From Dinoroseobacter sp013215265 (lineage in GTDB: Bacteria > Pseudomonadota > Alphaproteobacteria > Rhodobacterales > Rhodobacteraceae): a DNA stretch of 64,000 nt. Within the stretch, counting starts at the first letter, position 1, and each line of letters opens with the position of its first letter. Under the pieces are notes generated by a model. That model had not been told where the DNA came from, ran no database searches, and was given only the letters and a program-made list of their open reading frames with translations. A program made the position numbers and the translations under genes. Shown piece by piece: positions 8,343 to 17,155 of this stretch. The DNA is taken from contig OY829366.1 in NCBI GenBank assembly GCA_963691755.1, positions 620,001 to 684,000 of the forward strand, in the 5' to 3' direction.

Positions 8343-10132
8343 CAGAAGGCCTGCCCAATACCAAGATAGACCTTTGGACCTGTCGCACCCTGAGCGGGCA
8401 ACCCAACGTCGAGGCGAATTGGACCGATGGCGGTCAAATAGCGCGCGCCAAGACCATAGCCGCTATGGGATGATCCTGCCGCACTAGGCATGCTGTCGGG
8501 CCCTACAAAGCCCTGATCATAAAATCCGACGAGGCTGATAGCGTCTGTCACGCCTAGGCGGGCTTCTAAACTCGCTGCGAGAAAACTGCGCCCGCCGGTA
8601 AAACTGCCCGAAGCGCTGGTTCCAAGGTTTTGATAGGGCTGCCCCCGCACGGTACCGGACCCACCTGATAGGAATAGATAGTCTGATGGCGTTGCTGAAA
8701 TCGAGCTGCCTGCCACCGATCCAAACTGAAGGCGACCGGCCAATATAATGTTCGATGAGATCGCGTGGTAGCCGCGCAGATCTGCAAAGGCCCGCAGCCC
8801 GCTCCCAGCATCGAGCCCACCCAGATAGGGCCGCAACTCCAAACGGGCGAGGGCCCCATCGGCTGGATTGAGTAGATCGTCACGTGTGTCCAATCCGATG
8901 ACACTGGGAAAAGACAGTACGCGGAACGCATCACGTCCGGAGCGCAGATCGCGTTCTTCGAGCATGAAGTCGATGCCAAGTTCGCCAGTCAGGTCATTCG
9001 CGATTTGTCTTTCAAGCCCGAGATATGCCGAGAAGCTGTTACTTAAGCTACTCACGCCATCGTCACGTTCCAGTGCGAGCCTCGCGATAAGATCGATGTC
9101 TGGTGCAAAAGTCCCTGGACGCCTGAAGTTTGCTGAGAGGCTGAAGTCTACACCACTTTGGATCCCACCAACCTCTTCAATCTTCCCGTCAATCCGGAGG
9201 TTTTCAGCACCACCGAGCAGGTTGCGATGCGTCCAGAAGGCACCGAACTGTAGCCCCTTGTCGCTTTCAACTTCGGCACCTGCACCAAACCGGCGCAAAG
9301 GCGCATCTGATAATTGCGCAGTGACATCAAGTGTTCCGTCTGGGTTCGCGCTTTCCGAATGTTGCAGTGTGACCGAGGAAAAGGCGCCCGTGTTTCGCAG
9401 GCGCGCGCCGGCCCGTTTCATGGCTGCAGGCGAATAGGTTGCGCCCGTTGGAAGTCCTGCGATTTCACGAATACGGTCAGGTCTTACGCCTTCAGATCCT
9501 GAGACGGTGAGCTGCGCGAAGCGAAGGATCGGACCTGTTTCGATATCCAGCTCAGCATTGAGGCGCGCGGTGCGGTGATCGGCAGAAATTGTTTGGGTTC
9601 GGACATCAGCAAAGGCGTAACCCTGGTCACGCCAGCCTTCTACTGCGGCAAGTGCTGCATCCTGTACGACGGTGCTTTTTGCAGCCTGTCCAGAGGAAAA
9701 TCCCTCAGGCAACTCGGTTTGAGCCGCTAAAGGACCGGCGGCTACTCTGCCAAAAGCGAATTCTGGCCCTGCACTTATTGCGATATCTATCTGCGTTATA
9801 CGTGAAGGGGTTGAGAATGGAGAATATGAGGCCAGGGGTCGCCCATTTACGCGCAGGTTTATGCGTGGGCCATATCTCGCGTTTTTGTAAAGAACACCCA
9901 AAAGCGTGGTGAAGTCCGCATGGGCCGCCGCCATTAACATATTGGGATCTGAGGTGCCTTCGAGAACCAATCGATGCGTTTCAGAGGCGTCTTTAAGATC
10001 TGTTGTCAGTTGTTCCCCAGCCCCTACGACCGAAAAGCTGACCGATTGAGCGAGTGTTGGTGGCGCGAGCAAACATACGACCCAAAACGTCAGGCCATAA
10101 ATAGATTTCGTGAGATAGGTTCTGTTCAGCAC
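8342..10132 (-). CDS. tamA: TamA, Omp85-family outer-membrane assembly protein
   Basis: About 596 aa. A signal peptide (roughly residues 10-29, SIYGLTFWVVCLLAPPTLAQ) precedes POTRA domains to about residue 260 and a 16-strand beta-barrel domain. The conserved barrel motif appears as FLSGGSGTVRGQPYQ (the VRGY-type loop), and the protein ends GIGQAF, a typical C-terminal aromatic beta-signal. TamA partners TamB, encoded immediately downstream with a one-base overlap. The start is uncertain: GTG at 10132 gives a normal signal peptide, while a TTG at 10156 would add 8 residues and overlap a DnaA-box sequence. Neither has a strong ribosome site. Divergent from motB. Confidence 0.9.
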   Translation of the reverse strand: MLNRTYLTKSIYGLTFWVVCLLAPPTLAQSVSFSVVGAGEQLTTDLKDASETHRLVLEGTSDPNMLMAAAHADFTTLLGVLYKNARYGPRINLRVNGRPLASYSPFSTPSRITQIDIAISAGPEFAFGRVAAGPLAAQTELPEGFSSGQAAKSTVVQDAALAAVEGWRDQGYAFADVRTQTISADHRTARLNAELDIETGPILRFAQLTVSGSEGVRPDRIREIAGLPTGATYSPAAMKRAGARLRNTGAFSSVTLQHSESANPDGTLDVTAQLSDAPLRRFGAGAEVESDKGLQFGAFWTHRNLLGGAENLRIDGKIEEVGGIQSGVDFSLSANFRRPGTFAPDIDLIARLALERDDGVSSLSNSFSAYLGLERQIANDLTGELGIDFMLEERDLRSGRDAFRVLSFPSVIGLDTRDDLLNPADGALARLELRPYLGGLDAGSGLRAFADLRGYHAISSNIILAGRLQFGSVAGSSISATPSDYLFLSGGSGTVRGQPYQNLGTSASGSFTGGRSFLAASLEARLGVTDAISLVGFYDQGFVGPDSMPSAAGSSHSGYGLGARYLTAIGPIRLDVGLPAQGATGPKVYLGIGQAF

Positions 10133-10146
10133 CGGGCCACGCAAAG

Positions 10147-10155
10147 TTATCCACA
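10147..10155 (+). other. Perfect DnaA-box 9-mer TTATCCACA
   Basis: The consensus high-affinity DnaA box occurs at the 5' end of tamA in the tamA-motB divergent region. A single 9-mer can arise by chance in a genome. It is recorded because the stretch ahead of dnaA in this window lacks such a box. A regulatory role is speculative. Confidence 0.4.
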
Positions 10156-10246
10156 ACGTGTCTGCACATACGCGACAATTTCAAGTTGTGCACGTGAAAC
10201 CCGAGCTCGCGCCTCTGATAAGCAGAAATATGAACAACTTGAGGCG

Positions 10247-10261
10247 TTAATACAGCATTCA
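10247..10261. promoter_or_regulatory. CtrA-like half-site pair upstream of motB
   Basis: TTAA-N7-TTCA, one mismatch from the CtrA core TTAA-N7-TTAA, ends 53 bases before the motB ATG. The spacing to the start resembles that of the flgE and fliL candidates. A nearby 9-base inverted repeat (TCAAGTTGT at 10181-10189, ACAACTTGA at 10234-10242) could add another operator. The motif is visible; binding is inferred. Confidence 0.3.
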
Positions 10262-10313
10262 ACCTCAGCGGTTAGAAGGGCTTTGGGTGTAGTGAAAGAG
10301 GATCGGTGAACGA

Positions 10314-11105
10314 ATGGCCGCAAACGCAGGCGCGCCAACCATAATCAAACGCAAGAAGATCGTAGTCGAGGACGGCCACCATGGTGGCGCCTGGAAAGTT
10401 GCATATGCCGATTTCGTCACTGCAATGATGGCCTTCTTTATGTTGATGTGGCTGTTGAACGCGACAACTGAAGCACAACGCAAAGGGATCGCAGACTATT
10501 TCAAACCGACGATCCCGCTGACGCGTGTGTCCGGTGGAGGGGACGGTTCGCTTAGTGGTGACAGCTTATTTACGGAAGACCCATTGTCTCAATCTGGAAC
10601 TGGCGGATTAGATAGCAAGGCGCCTGCAAGCGCCGAGCAGGCATTGTTTGAAGAGATTGATGAAAGCCTGACGGCACTTGTGGGCGAAAGCATGCTCAGT
10701 ACCGAAATCGCGCGGCATATCGTGACGCGTGTGACCGATAGGGGACTTGTCGTTGAACTGTTCGATACGCCAGAGCAGTCGTTATTCGATGATGCATCTG
10801 CAACGCCACATCCTCTGCTGGAACGCCTTGTCGAGGTTGTATCCGAGGTGTTTGAGCTTGCATCCAACCCGCTTGAAATAGGTGTTCACACGAAGGCCGA
10901 ACCGATCGTTCATCGGGTTCCTCAGGGTTGGGCATTGAGTTCTGAGCGCGCCATGGTGATTCGGGATTTGATAGAAAGATCGGGAACCAGTGCAGACCGT
11001 ATTGCGCGCCTCCAGGCCAATGCGGATCGTTCCCCAGCGACGGATCCTCCAATTGCAGAAAGAAACAGTAGGATTGAACTCGTTCTTCTGCGGATGAATT
11101 TCTGA
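10314..11105 (+). CDS. motB: Flagellar stator protein MotB
   Basis: 263-aa inner-membrane stator subunit that couples ion flow to torque with MotA and anchors to peptidoglycan. The single N-terminal helix reads WKVAYADFVTAMMAFFMLMW and holds Asp33, matching the proton-binding aspartate of MotB. Residues 46-130 form the plug and linker. The C-terminal OmpA-like domain is divergent but retains the repeat SSERAMVIRDLIERSG and ERNSRIELVLLR at the end. The gene leads a rightward series (flgE, flgK, flgL, flgI), whereas motA sits 11 kb away. The product has a proton-type aspartate and the IKRKK basic patch near the N-terminus. Confidence 0.93.
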   Translation: MAANAGAPTIIKRKKIVVEDGHHGGAWKVAYADFVTAMMAFFMLMWLLNATTEAQRKGIADYFKPTIPLTRVSGGGDGSLSGDSLFTEDPLSQSGTGGLDSKAPASAEQALFEEIDESLTALVGESMLSTEIARHIVTRVTDRGLVVELFDTPEQSLFDDASATPHPLLERLVEVVSEVFELASNPLEIGVHTKAEPIVHRVPQGWALSSERAMVIRDLIERSGTSADRIARLQANADRSPATDPPIAERNSRIELVLLRMNF

Positions 11106-11125
11106 ACTGTTTCGGATTTTAGTCG

Positions 11126-11141
11126 TTAGGTCGTTCTTAAC
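11126..11141. promoter_or_regulatory. CtrA-like half-site pair upstream of flgE
   Basis: TTAG-N7-TTAAC, one mismatch from TTAA-N7-TTAAC, ending 57 bases before the flgE ATG. Its position suits a CtrA-dependent promoter for flgE-flgK-flgL-flgI. Binding is inferred from comparison with Caulobacter and Rhodobacterales. Confidence 0.4.
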
Positions 11142-11198
11142 GGTGAAGGCGTCATGCTGCGCGTTAATCTCAGGAATGACGCATCAGAAAGGCGCATC

Positions 11199-12500
11199 AT
11201 GACCCTTCCATCTTCGCTGAATGCGAGTATCGCCGGCTTAAACGGCAATGCAAGCCGCTTGGCTACCATTGCGGACAACATCGCGAACTCTTCCACCCAC
11301 GGGTACAAGCGAGCTGTTACAGACTTTCATTCAATGGTGCAGTCAGACGGCAGCGGAAACTACACGGCAGGTGGTGTTCGTGTCACTAGCAACCGTCTGA
11401 TTGATGAACGCGGGCCACTGATAACAACCAATAATGCGACGGATATTGCTGTGAACGGTGCGGGTATGCTGCCCACAACAGTTATTTCGGCGCTCGATAA
11501 TGATAACGGTAGCTACCCGTTGACCTTGATGACTACTGGATCTTTCCGGCCGGATGCCAATGGAGTGCTACAGACGGAATCTGGCATGGTGTTGATGGGT
11601 TGGCCTGCTCAAAATGACGGCACGGTGGGATCTTATCCGCGCGACACCGCCGCCGGTCTGGAACCAGTACGCATCAACCTGAACCAGTTTGCAGGCGATC
11701 CAACGACAAGGATCGAACTTGGGGTAAACCTGCCAGCATCAGCAACTGAAGCCGGGCAGTCTGGTGAGGTTATCGAGATGCCAATCGAATATTTTGGCAA
11801 TCTTGGTACTAGTCAAAACCTGAACATTTCGTACGAACCGACTGTCCCCGCGACGGGTATATCAAACACCTGGACCATGACGGTTCGGGAACCTGCGTCT
11901 AACAATGGCATCGTCGGTCAATATACACTGGTCTTTAATGACCAACGCGGAACAGGGGGAACCTTGAACTCAGTGACCCGACTAAGTGGCGGCGTATATG
12001 ACGCTACAACCGGCGAACTAGAGTTGAATCTGGCCGGCGGTCCTATGAATATTAAAATAGGCGCACTTGCTGATCCAAAGGGTTTGACGCAGCTATCAGA
12101 AACCTTCGCACCCGTTTCAATCGTGAAAGATGGCTCGCCTGTTGGCAACCTGTCTTCCGTAGAGGTTGACGCGAATGGGTACATGCACGCCATTTACGAT
12201 ATCGGATTCAAAAGGACGATTTACCAAATTCCGCTTGCGGATGTTTCAAATCCCAATGGGCTGAGTTCTGTGAACAATCAAGCCTATCAGGTTTCAGCCG
12301 AAAGCGGCGCCTTATTTTTGTGGGACGCAGGATCTGGTCCCACTGGTGATATGGTTGGCTTCGCTCGGGAAGATTCGACAACAGATGTTGCAGCAGAGCT
12401 CACCAACTTGATCACGACGCAGCGTGCGTATTCATCAAACGCGAAGGTCATACAAACCGTTGATGAAATGCTTCAGGAAACGACGAATATGAAGCGCTGA
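11199..12500 (+). CDS. flgE: Flagellar hook protein FlgE
   Basis: 433-aa subunit of the hook, the universal joint outside the cell. The N-terminus shows the axial-protein rod motif SRLATIADNIANSSTHGYKR (residues about 20-39) and the C-terminus the matching helix ELTNLITTQRAYSSNAKVIQTVDEMLQET. The middle carries the hook D1/D2 beta domains. The ATG at 11199 follows AAAGG by 8 bases; an upstream in-frame ATG at 11154 lacks family sequence. First of flgE-flgK-flgL-flgI, exported by the flagellar type III apparatus. Hook length would be set by FliK, encoded at 39.3 kb. Confidence 0.94.
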   Translation: MTLPSSLNASIAGLNGNASRLATIADNIANSSTHGYKRAVTDFHSMVQSDGSGNYTAGGVRVTSNRLIDERGPLITTNNATDIAVNGAGMLPTTVISALDNDNGSYPLTLMTTGSFRPDANGVLQTESGMVLMGWPAQNDGTVGSYPRDTAAGLEPVRINLNQFAGDPTTRIELGVNLPASATEAGQSGEVIEMPIEYFGNLGTSQNLNISYEPTVPATGISNTWTMTVREPASNNGIVGQYTLVFNDQRGTGGTLNSVTRLSGGVYDATTGELELNLAGGPMNIKIGALADPKGLTQLSETFAPVSIVKDGSPVGNLSSVEVDANGYMHAIYDIGFKRTIYQIPLADVSNPNGLSSVNNQAYQVSAESGALFLWDAGSGPTGDMVGFAREDSTTDVAAELTNLITTQRAYSSNAKVIQTVDEMLQETTNMKR

Positions 12501-12521
12501 TCGGTCTGATTGGGATTCTTC

Positions 12522-13979
12522 ATGAGTATTAACGGCGCACTCAACAATGCCCTATCTGGGCTCGTCGCGGCTTCGCGTGCGGCTGAGGTTGTGTCTTCAA
12601 ACATTTCAAACGCGTTGACGGAAGGATATGGTCGCCGCGAGCTCCGCTTGTCAGCCGTTTCGATGTCTGGTCATGGGGCAGGTGTGAGAGTTGATGGTAT
12701 CCATCGTGCTACTGACATCGAATTGCTGACTGATCGGCGCGTTGCGGACGCCGAATTTGGCAGTCGTGACAGCCTCAAGTCATTTTTCCTGTCGGTTGAA
12801 AAGAGCATCGGGCTGCCCGGAGAAGATGGTTCACTGAGTTCGCGAGTGAATGAACTGGAGGCCAGCTTGATCGAGGCGACGAGCCGGCCGGATTCTCAGC
12901 CACGCCTCATGAGCGCCTTGCGAGCAGCCCAGGGCCTGAGCAATACGTTGAACCGTATCACAGATGATATTCAGGGTCTTCGCCAGGATGCAGACCGTGA
13001 GATTTCCGTGATGGTCTCAGATTTGAACACGAGACTGGACAAGATTTCGGCTCTCAACCGTGACATCCGTCTACAGATCGGTTCAGGGCACAACGCTTCT
13101 GCTTTGATGGATCAGCGACAGGCCATGATCGATAGCATTTCTGCCATCGTACCCATTCGCGAGATGCCCGGAGAACATGGGGAAATTGCACTAATCACGA
13201 CAGGTGGCGCAATCTTGCTGGACGGTAAAGCCGCGAAGTTTGAGTTTGATGGTGTCGGGGTAATTACGCCGGATATGACGCGGCAGTCCGGATCCCTTGG
13301 TGCAATCTCGCTCAATGGAGAAGAGATCGACACGCTGAAAGCGCATCACGCCCTGATGGGAGGCAAGCTGGACGCCTTGTTCCGAATTCGGGATACGCAC
13401 GCGGTCAATCTGCAGGGATCTGTCGATGGCTTTGCGCGCGATCTGATGGAACGCTTTGAAGACCCAAATATTGATCCCACGCTTGGAGGTTCGGATCCTG
13501 CGCTTTTTACCGATAATGGGGGAAAGCTTGACATAACCGACGAGATTGGACTGGCAGGACGGATATCGGTTTCTGGATTGGTTGATCCAGAAAAAGGTGG
13601 CGATCTTTGGCGATTGCGTGATGGCATCGGGGCGGCTGCGATTGGCGATGCCGGGGACGCTACGTTGCTTCGACGCTTGGCGGACGCACTCAGATCAGAA
13701 CGCATTCCGTCGTCAGGTGGATTTATTGCAGCGACGCGCTCGGCATCCGGCCTGTCATCTGATCTTCTTTCACGAGCAGGTGCTGGACGACAAAATGCGG
13801 AATTTGATCTTTCCTATGCTGCTGCAAGGCAACAATCGCTACGCGTGGTTGAGCTTCAAAACGGCGTCGATTCGGATCACGAAATTCAACAGCTTCTAGT
13901 GGTGGAACAGGCTTATTCTGCCAACGCGCGCGTTGTCCGCGCCGTTGACGAGATGATCGAAGAATTGTTGGGATTATAA
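12522..13979 (+). CDS. flgK: Hook-filament junction protein FlgK (HAP1)
   Basis: 485-aa hook-associated protein joining hook to filament. It begins MSINGALNNALSGLVAASR and has the conserved AEVVSSNISNALTEGYGRRE segment near residue 30. It ends with the HAP C-terminal helix (QQLLVVEQAYSANARVVRAVDEMIEELLGL). The ATG at 12522 was chosen over an in-frame TTG at 12510 because TTGGGA lies at a workable distance and family proteins start here. Its stop overlaps the flgL start (TAATG), so the pair is coupled. No dedicated cap gene fliD is seen nearby. Confidence 0.94.
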   Translation: MSINGALNNALSGLVAASRAAEVVSSNISNALTEGYGRRELRLSAVSMSGHGAGVRVDGIHRATDIELLTDRRVADAEFGSRDSLKSFFLSVEKSIGLPGEDGSLSSRVNELEASLIEATSRPDSQPRLMSALRAAQGLSNTLNRITDDIQGLRQDADREISVMVSDLNTRLDKISALNRDIRLQIGSGHNASALMDQRQAMIDSISAIVPIREMPGEHGEIALITTGGAILLDGKAAKFEFDGVGVITPDMTRQSGSLGAISLNGEEIDTLKAHHALMGGKLDALFRIRDTHAVNLQGSVDGFARDLMERFEDPNIDPTLGGSDPALFTDNGGKLDITDEIGLAGRISVSGLVDPEKGGDLWRLRDGIGAAAIGDAGDATLLRRLADALRSERIPSSGGFIAATRSASGLSSDLLSRAGAGRQNAEFDLSYAAARQQSLRVVELQNGVDSDHEIQQLLVVEQAYSANARVVRAVDEMIEELLGL

Positions 13980-14989
13980 TGCAGTACACGTCAGTCGGGG
14001 ATATCGCGTATAGCTTTTTGATGCGCGGACACAACACACGCATCAAATCCGAGATCGGGGATTTAAGCCAAAGACTTGCGAGTGGGATGAAAACGGATGT
14101 GTCTAAGCATTTGCGCGGCGAATTCAGCGGACTCGCAGCGATAGAGCGATCCATTCGAAGTCTGGAAGCCCACCAAACAGCACAGCGAGAAACAACAACG
14201 CTGTTGGAAACCGCACAGGTAACACTTGGTTCAATTCAGGATATAACGACTGAAATGGCACCGGCGCTTATTTCTGCGGGAAATTCATCTCATCCAGCCT
14301 TGTTGCAAAGCTTAGCTGCCGATGCAGAACAAAAGTTAGATAGCGTCGTTTCTGCGTTAAACGTACGGGTTGCTGACCGTGCAGTCTTTTCAGGTCGTTC
14401 AACCGACCGGGCAGCGTTACCCAGTGGTCGTGAAATCCTCGATGCCTTGTCTACGGATTTGGCAGGTGCTGCCACGCCGTTCGACTTGGCCAATCAGATC
14501 GATATCTGGTTCGACGATCCTGCTGGCGGTTTCGCAACAACAATCTACCAGGGCGCAGACGCGCCGATCGCACCTATCCCAGTATCAGATACAGAAGCAG
14601 TTGATTTCAGGCTAACCGCCAATGCGCCTGAATTGCGTAATCTGCTGAAGTCGATTGCAAAGGCGGCTCTTGCGGTTGAATTGCCTCAACTCAGTGACAC
14701 AAAGGATCAGGCAACGTTTTTGAAGTCTGCGGGTGAGGCTATGCTGACAACCCAGACAGATCTTGCCTTGTTGCGTGCGGATGTCGGGGCGCTGGAATCC
14801 TACAACGACATTGCAAAAACCCGCGCAAATACTTCGCTGTCGGCTTTTGAGATCGCACGGAGCGAGATTTACAAAGCTGATCCTTATGAAGTCGCCACAG
14901 CCTTGGAGTTGGCGCAAACCCAACTTGAGGCCGTCTACACCCTGACCGCGCGCATATCGCGCTTGTCCCTATCGGATTATTTGAGATGA
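13979..14989 (+). CDS. flgL: Hook-filament junction protein FlgL (HAP3), flagellin-like
   Basis: 336-aa flagellin-fold axial protein. The N-terminal helix SVGDIAYSFLMRGHNTRIKSEIGDLSQRLASG and a C-terminal helix (ALELAQTQLEAVYTLTARISRLSLSDYLR) are the D0/D1 elements shared by FlgL and flagellin. Gene order after flgK and the presence of a true flagellin at 37-38 kb make FlgL the better name. It starts inside the flgK stop and its own stop overlaps the flgI ATG (ATGA). The variable middle is shorter than in the flagellin of this window. Confidence 0.88.
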   Translation: MQYTSVGDIAYSFLMRGHNTRIKSEIGDLSQRLASGMKTDVSKHLRGEFSGLAAIERSIRSLEAHQTAQRETTTLLETAQVTLGSIQDITTEMAPALISAGNSSHPALLQSLAADAEQKLDSVVSALNVRVADRAVFSGRSTDRAALPSGREILDALSTDLAGAATPFDLANQIDIWFDDPAGGFATTIYQGADAPIAPIPVSDTEAVDFRLTANAPELRNLLKSIAKAALAVELPQLSDTKDQATFLKSAGEAMLTTQTDLALLRADVGALESYNDIAKTRANTSLSAFEIARSEIYKADPYEVATALELAQTQLEAVYTLTARISRLSLSDYLR

Positions 14990-16086
14990 AAACGCTATTC
15001 CTTGCTTTCGTAGTTGTTCTGATTGCGAGCTTTGCAAACGCTGCCTCGGTTCGATTGAAGGATCTTGTCGAATTTGATGGGGTTCGGGGAAACGATCTTG
15101 TGGGGTATGGCTTGGTCGTCGGCTTGAACGGCACAGGCGATGGGATCAGGAATGCACCTTTCACCGAAGAGATCATGTCCTCGATCCTTGAACGGTTGGG
15201 CGTCAACATCACCGGCGAGCAGATACGCCCCAAAAACGTCGCAGCTGTTATTGTGACTTCGGTTTTGCCGCCCTTTGCACGCGCAGGCTCACAAATTGAT
15301 GTCACGGTATCTGCGATTGGCGACGCGCGAAGTCTTTTGGGTGGTACGCTTATCATGACACCTCTCAATGCTGCTGATGGCCAGATCTATGCCGTTGCCC
15401 AGGGGACGGTTCTTGCAGGTGGCGCGGAGGCGCAAGGGGATGGAGGCCGTGTCGTCAATGGCGTGCCGACCTCTGGGGCAATTCCGTCCGGGGCGCGTGT
15501 GGAACAAGAGGTTGATTTCGATTTTACCTCATTGGAAAGCTTGCGGCTGGCATTGCGGACACCTGATTTTACCACCGCCGCGAAGGTTGAGGCGTCCATT
15601 AATCGGGCCTTCCACCGACAAGTTGCGCGCATGTTGGATGCAGGAACAGTTCAAGTCGATGTTCATGCCACACACGCTGCATCTGCTGCACACGCCATCG
15701 GGATGATCGAGAACATCCTTGTTGAGCCGGAAACACGCGCGCGTGTGGTTGTAGATCAGCGTTCTGGTACGATCGTGATGGGTGAAGATGTTCGCCTTAG
15801 CCGTGTTGCGGTATCCCAGGGGAATCTGACCCTACGAATTGAAGAAGCGCCTGCTGTGGTTCAACCGAACCCCTTTGCACCGGGAACGTCGATCGTTGTG
15901 CCGCGTTCCAGTATCACTTTGGAGGAAGACAGAGGTCCAAGGCTTGCCGAGGTTGTTGGGGGCCCATCGCTGTCGGAGGTTATCGCAGGTCTGAATGCGT
16001 TAGGCGTATCACCACGCGATATGATTGACATATTGAAGGCTGTTAACGCTGCTGGGGCTTTGCACGCAGAGTTTGTTGTCCAGTAG
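14986..16086 (+). CDS. flgI: Flagellar P-ring protein FlgI
   Basis: 366-aa periplasmic P-ring subunit forming the bushing around the rod at the peptidoglycan. A cleavable signal peptide (MKTLFLAFVVVLIASFANA) is followed by the conserved VRLKDLVEFDGVRGNDLVGYGLVVGLNGTGDG block, and the C-terminus has the family's LNALGVSPRDMIDILKAVNAAGALHAE. The ATGA overlap with flgL indicates one operon. The chaperone FlgA needed for P-ring assembly is encoded at 30.4 kb. It faces fliP tail to tail with a 21-base gap in which I see no terminator. Confidence 0.95.
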   Translation: MKTLFLAFVVVLIASFANAASVRLKDLVEFDGVRGNDLVGYGLVVGLNGTGDGIRNAPFTEEIMSSILERLGVNITGEQIRPKNVAAVIVTSVLPPFARAGSQIDVTVSAIGDARSLLGGTLIMTPLNAADGQIYAVAQGTVLAGGAEAQGDGGRVVNGVPTSGAIPSGARVEQEVDFDFTSLESLRLALRTPDFTTAAKVEASINRAFHRQVARMLDAGTVQVDVHATHAASAAHAIGMIENILVEPETRARVVVDQRSGTIVMGEDVRLSRVAVSQGNLTLRIEEAPAVVQPNPFAPGTSIVVPRSSITLEEDRGPRLAEVVGGPSLSEVIAGLNALGVSPRDMIDILKAVNAAGALHAEFVVQ

Positions 16087-16107
16087 GTAGATAAGCGAGA
16101 CCAAGCG

Positions 16108-16845
16108 TTACATGTAGCTGCGCAACAAGGCTTCTGACAAAAGCGTCCAGCCGTCTGCGACCACAAAGAAAGCCAGCTTGAATGGAAGTGCTACAACGGC
16201 TGGTGGCACCATCATCATGCCCATCGACATCAGAACTGCAGCGACAACGAGATCGATAATCAAAAACGGCAAGAAGATCAGGAACCCGATCTGGAATGCG
16301 CGCTCGATTTCACTCAGCAGGAATGATGGAATGAGCAATGAAAGCGGGGGCGTATCGGCGTTGATCAGTTCTGTCGCGCCAGTTTCGATCCGTAAATTTG
16401 CCAGATGCGAAAGCGTATCAGCATCCGTGCGCCCCAACATGAATACCCTGAACGGCTCCAGCGCACGTTCAAAGGCGATTTCTGGAACCAGCGTTCCTTC
16501 GACCATTGGCGCTATCCCGGTTTCCCAAGCGGTTCGGAACACGGGATCCATCACGAAGTAGGTCAGGAAGAGCGCCAAAGACACGATCAACATATTTGGT
16601 GGTGCCTGTTGTAGGCCAAGGCCTTGTCGAAGGATTGATAGCACTGTCACGATAAATGGAAAGCAGGTCAGCATGATCGCAAGTCCCGGTGCAATGCTCA
16701 GGACAGTGATAAGCGCAATAAGCTGGATACTGCGGTTCGTAAGGCTGCCATCTTCGCCCAACGACAGCGTCAATTCCTGTGCTGAACCCATAATCGGCCA
16801 GCCAACAAAGGTCAGCAGAATGACAATTGAGAATGCGCGCAGCAT
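16108..16845 (-). CDS. fliP: Flagellar export apparatus protein FliP
   Basis: 245-aa membrane protein of the type III export gate. It has a cleavable N-terminal segment (MLRAFSIVILLTFVGWPIMGSAQ) and four membrane helices. The family signature LSIAPGLAIMLTCFPFIVTVLSILRQGLG falls around residues 50-80, and the C-terminal MGMMMVPPAVVALPFKLAFFV is also conserved. FliP forms the FliP5-FliQ4-FliR1 pore. It is the last gene of the leftward fliF-fliH-fliN-fliP operon, starting 1 base after the fliN stop. fliQ and fliR are at 32.4 and 26.9 kb. Confidence 0.95.
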   Translation of the reverse strand: MLRAFSIVILLTFVGWPIMGSAQELTLSLGEDGSLTNRSIQLIALITVLSIAPGLAIMLTCFPFIVTVLSILRQGLGLQQAPPNMLIVSLALFLTYFVMDPVFRTAWETGIAPMVEGTLVPEIAFERALEPFRVFMLGRTDADTLSHLANLRIETGATELINADTPPLSLLIPSFLLSEIERAFQIGFLIFLPFLIIDLVVAAVLMSMGMMMVPPAVVALPFKLAFFVVADGWTLLSEALLRSYM

Positions 16846-16846
16846 C

Positions 16847-17155
16847 TCAGCCGCCTTGAAGCCCTGGAACGGAGGTTAATCTCACTGCCAATTGCGTGTT
16901 GCCGTCTTCGATCACCTCTTCGAGCACGCCGCGCGCGATCAATCGGTCACCCACAAGAATATCAACTGGATCTTCAATCGCTTTATCCAGCGGTACGACG
17001 CTGTCGGGTCGCATTGCGAGCAACTCGCTGATCGTTGGTTTGGCCTTGCCCACTGATACGGTGATCTCAACGGGCAGGTCTGAGAACAGGGCCGCGTCTC
17101 GTTCGATTGGGTTGGCCGAAGATGCGTCTGCGTTTGTTTTGATTTCATCCGACAT
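16847..17155 (-). CDS. fliN: Flagellar switch protein FliN
   Basis: 102-aa C-ring component with one SpoA-type domain. The conserved core runs from about residue 27 (LPVEITVSVGKAKPTISELLAMRPDSVVPLDK) to the end (RLIARGVLEEVIEDGNTQLAVRLTSV). FliN forms the base of the rotor and docks FliH for export. The gene overlaps the fliH end by 11 bases. Its usual partners fliM and fliG are not in this operon nor visible elsewhere in the window, which is noteworthy because FliN cannot build a rotor alone. Confidence 0.93.
   Translation of the reverse strand: MSDEIKTNADASSANPIERDAALFSDLPVEITVSVGKAKPTISELLAMRPDSVVPLDKAIEDPVDILVGDRLIARGVLEEVIEDGNTQLAVRLTSVPGLQGG

Noticed and set aside
10184..10200. parS-like GTGCACGTGAAAC near tamA.
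   Set aside because: Only the right half matches; about 12 of 16 bases agree, which is weak.
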